A stretch of 15,448 nt of DNA from JBDGRJ01 sp042218115 (GTDB lineage: Bacteria > Patescibacteriota > Patescibacteriia > Magasanikbacterales > UBA922), in the NCBI GenBank assembly GCA_042218115.1, contig JBDGRJ010000060.1, positions 1 to 15,448 of the forward strand, in the 5' to 3' direction. Both the position numbers and the translations under genes were made by a program. Below, one piece after another: positions 14,701 through 15,448 of the stretch; position 1 is the stretch's first letter, and each line of letters begins with the position of its first letter. The notes under the pieces are model-generated. The model was not told the origin of the DNA. It was given only the letters and a program-made list of their open reading frames with translations, and did not search any database.

Positions 14701-15193
14701 CAACTAAAGCATTTTGATGTTTAAACTTACCTTTCTCAGCTCTAATAGCTCCAATTGTATTACTTCTCGAACCGGCCTTATAGACTGCATCAGCACCCTC
14801 TAAAGCCAAACCTTCAGTAATCAAAATCGGGTTACTACCTACCTCAAAAGTACCATTTTTCATTTCTAAAACCCCCACTTTCAAGCTATCATTCATTACA
14901 ACGGTTCCCTCAAAATCCCCCTTCATCGTAATAGACCTAGCCTGAGAGCCGCTAGTAATATATACTATTCCTGAATATTCACTGCCATCAAAAACTACAT
15001 CAGTATTTGAGTCCGGCACCTCTCCAGTGCTCCAATTTCCTGCGGCATCCCAGTAATGACCGCCGGCATCATTAGTAAATATAGCAGTTTCCGCCTCGAC
15101 TGCACTAGGTAAAAATAAAGCTACAGCAAAAAGAAAAAGAATAAACTTAGTAAAACTTCCCGATCTAAAAAAAGATTTTAACCCAGAAAACAT
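11723..15193 (-). CDS. Large secreted surface protein: beta-solenoid, Ig-like, Gln-rich linker, Kazal and S-layer-like domains
   Basis: 1156 residues. A signal peptide occupies 1-34 (basic start, FILFLFAVALFLPSA, cut likely after AVEA). Residues 44-70 carry the WDAAGNW...GEVP...DVVFDG motif that opens many secreted beta-helix proteins, followed by a long beta-solenoid (to about 600; recurring 'LxLKxxxxVKxxLxxxxGxLxxxNxxIxIxG'). About 669-753 is an Ig-like domain (QKTVYAKFKDSQGNS). About 752-806 is a Gln/Lys/Asp linker. Cys900-Cys934 is a Kazal domain. From about 940 to 1140 two copies of a surface domain resemble the VYxV...F..Y..WF...VxxVP repeat of CPR surface proteins. No C-terminal membrane anchor or LPxTG signal is seen, so attachment must be by the C-terminal domains or by another route. 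It is transcribed alone from its own promoter. Confidence 0.85.
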   Translation of the reverse strand: MFSGLKSFFRSGSFTKFILFLFAVALFLPSAVEAETAIFTNDAGGHYWDAAGNWSTGEVPDSNTDVVFDGSEYSGIVYITSGSQARSITMKGDFEGTVVMNDSLKVGVLEMKNGTFEVGSNPILITEGLALEGADAVYKAGSRSNTIGAIRAEKGKFKHQNALVEVKNGEVKFLDGTYDHGKEKLVLQGGDDLNIQDPLYELFINHQSISVLNSRLKVKKELVIKSGTLKGNNQKMIIDGNTKLIGPQAKYIAGGATQLFKDVNISAGKFVQGASSISASSGDWKQTGGEFVGSDIGNMISVNSFTLKSDAKFTAPKDGALGVAGDWYVEKSDNFNPNKGIVLFEYSGAKTIKKAANPFYDLEIDLNNKLVLKDGIVVKNDLIFGSGSSLDPKNNEIKIEGDWNPDNNSYSLVQKADFFEVEFGGGPSEFYPSGETFDDIKVDTRLDLKGNLKTLGSIDVQKGQVLDANNYQIDSPIVFFRGSSQIQNNTKLVSDATINQTSKVDLAELVVSNVIDIGGAFNSVEKIDFKYDTIINSSGNIGHKLIIDKNTTLTTEDSNKHDLNQLQFDGSTATEPSNVKSIAGKARFTLPAVGFDANQTVEVDVRVGKKYNNETKDIFVKKYNQGWVDSGKDCTISNSVCNFETKTLSEFVVGKKKDKQQQQTTPSIVGSHGLVINGGDQSTNNRDVTLKFSVKNVDKVAVSESKNFSNFSTIPQDDKMSYQLSSGEGQKTVYAKFKDSQGNSLTASDSIQLELKDQQQTKQKTKQDDKGQQTKQDQDNQQNQKQQDSQQQDQKQQDSQQQDQDYCLVVDSSIKLNFDDKSQAEQRKQSLSNQGRSVSLKSTNCDNVVISKSDSEDDQDKVVKIIKKGESGAKEGSKDGNRSQSSSVPGMSRSKLQQSCAMRYNPVCGVNGVSYINRCAARQANVRIEYSGKCSPEARSSCPLEKNKAYSAYNDNSVFYVTNKCKKRPFKRSDVYFSYFEGWQNVEPVPARKINAIPYSKLGFMPWGPRKKVLAGSLFKTVDSPKVYIKLGNGKKCWIKNERVFKELNYNFNQIIDIDESYLSTVPSCNSPISNTKTHPNYTLIKPRNSNTVYLVVPHPSKNKMQMLREVKNMRTLRDMGYDASQIVSVEPEEINRYDIGKTLTSSSIDSSGDIN
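12395..12496 (-). other. Kazal-type protease-inhibitor domain within the surface protein
   Basis: Residues 900-934 (last Cys codon just below this interval): Cys900-x7-Cys908-x10-Cys919-x14-Cys934 with CAMRYNPVCGVNG, SYINRC and YSGKC. Against classical Kazal domains these are Cys 2, 3, 4 and 6; Cys 1 and 5, which bond to each other, are both absent, leaving two intact disulfide pairs (900-919, 908-934). By position the reactive-site P1 residue is Met902, suggesting elastase-, chymotrypsin- or subtilisin-like targets. Confidence 0.8.
12782..12871. repeat. 30-bp tandem repeat coding the Gln-rich linker
   Basis: Two perfect 30-bp copies (12782-12811 and 12812-12841) and a diverged third (12842-12871) code for QKQQDSQQQD-type repeats in the surface protein. 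The perfect copies point to recent slippage, so linker length may vary between strains. Confidence 0.9.
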
Positions 15194-15216
15194 AAATTTT
15201 ATTTACAAATTACTTA

Positions 15217-15245
15217 AATATAATGTAGCTAAAATTTTACCGCAA
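15217..15245 (-). promoter_or_regulatory. Promoter of the surface-protein gene
   Basis: On the minus strand TTGCGG (15240-15245) and TATATT (15217-15222) have a 17-bp spacer. The predicted start is about 17 bases before ATG 15193, with no Shine-Dalgarno sequence in the leader. Confidence 0.5.
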
Positions 15246-15259
15246 TGCAAACTAAAAAA

Positions 15260-15288
15260 TTGTGCTAATAGTTAAATAATGATAGAAT
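15260..15288 (+). promoter_or_regulatory. Candidate promoter of glyA
   Basis: TTGTGC (15260-15265) and TAGAAT (15283-15288) with a 17-bp spacer; predicted start about 22 bases before ATG 15317. The intergenic region of 123 bp thus holds two divergent promoters. Confidence 0.45.
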
Positions 15289-15316
15289 TTAATCAGTAAT
15301 TAATAAGTAAAAATCT

Positions 15317-15448
15317 ATGAATAGACCTCATCTGAAGCAAGAAGACCCTAAAATAGATAATTTAATAAATGAAGAAAAGAATAGACAAAACTCCGGATTA
15401 GAGATGATCCCCTCAGAAAACCATACTACCGAAGCAGTACTGGAAGCC
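15317..15448 (+). CDS. glyA: Serine hydroxymethyltransferase, N-terminal part (cut by window edge)
   Basis: Only the first 44 codons are present. DPKIDNLINEEKNRQNSGLE followed by MIPSENHTTEAVLEA matches the start of GlyA (DPEIxxxIxxExxRQxxxLELIASENFTSxAVxEA). GlyA is a PLP enzyme that interconverts serine and glycine with tetrahydrofolate and supplies one-carbon units. Met and Pro replace the usual LIA before SEN, a mild departure. The catalytic lysine lies beyond the window. It is divergent from the surface-protein gene and starts at ATG 15317 without a Shine-Dalgarno sequence. Confidence 0.9.
   Translation, partial: MNRPHLKQEDPKIDNLINEEKNRQNSGLEMIPSENHTTEAVLEA

Overview
The window looks like a chromosomal segment of a small-genome bacterium, most likely of the Candidate Phyla Radiation (Patescibacteria); this is an inference from gene content. 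The pointers are: a large secreted protein ending in the 'VYxV...F...Y..W' cell-surface domain common in that group, an archaeal/eukaryote-type Elp3, a ribosome hibernation factor without the usual dimerisation domain, very tight gene packing, and start codons with no Shine-Dalgarno sequence. UGA is used as a stop codon (murB-like gene, elp3), so this is not one of the UGA=Gly lineages.

Layout. 1-1961, leftward: tRNA-Ala(GGC) with its own promoter, a one-helix membrane protein, raiA/hpf, and a MurB homologue in which the three positions expected to be catalytic are all substituted. 2007-7440, rightward: an ATP-grasp ligase overlapping an intracellular NlpC/P60-like gene; mraY with its own, probably leaderless, promoter; a 205-bp nested palindromic element filling the mraY downstream gap; an Ate1/Bpt-like aminoacyltransferase; and an Mpl/MurC-type muropeptide ligase. 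7437-7872, leftward: a disordered acidic small protein preceded by a 55-residue LysW-like zinc ribbon. 7933-8820, rightward: a fold-type II PLP enzyme. 8823-11187: a Trm9/ALKBH8-like tRNA methyltransferase and Elp3, divergent, with start codons one base apart. 11245-11649: a Nudix hydrolase closed by a strong terminator. 11723-15193, leftward: a 1156-residue exported beta-solenoid protein with an Ig-like domain, a Gln-rich linker, a Kazal protease-inhibitor domain and surface domains. 15317 to the end: the start of glyA.

How the genes may work together. The first half is a cell-wall/amide-bond neighbourhood: lipid I synthesis (MraY), muropeptide ligation (Mpl-like), an ATP-grasp amide ligase next to an amide hydrolase-fold protein, a tRNA-dependent transferase candidate and a catalytically altered MurB. 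Whether they form one pathway is unproven. The second half carries a two-gene wobble-uridine modification module in which Elp3 would make cm5U34 and the Trm9-like enzyme would methylate it, normally a eukaryotic pairing. The most unusual items are that pair, the altered MurB, the nested palindrome and the Kazal-bearing surface protein.
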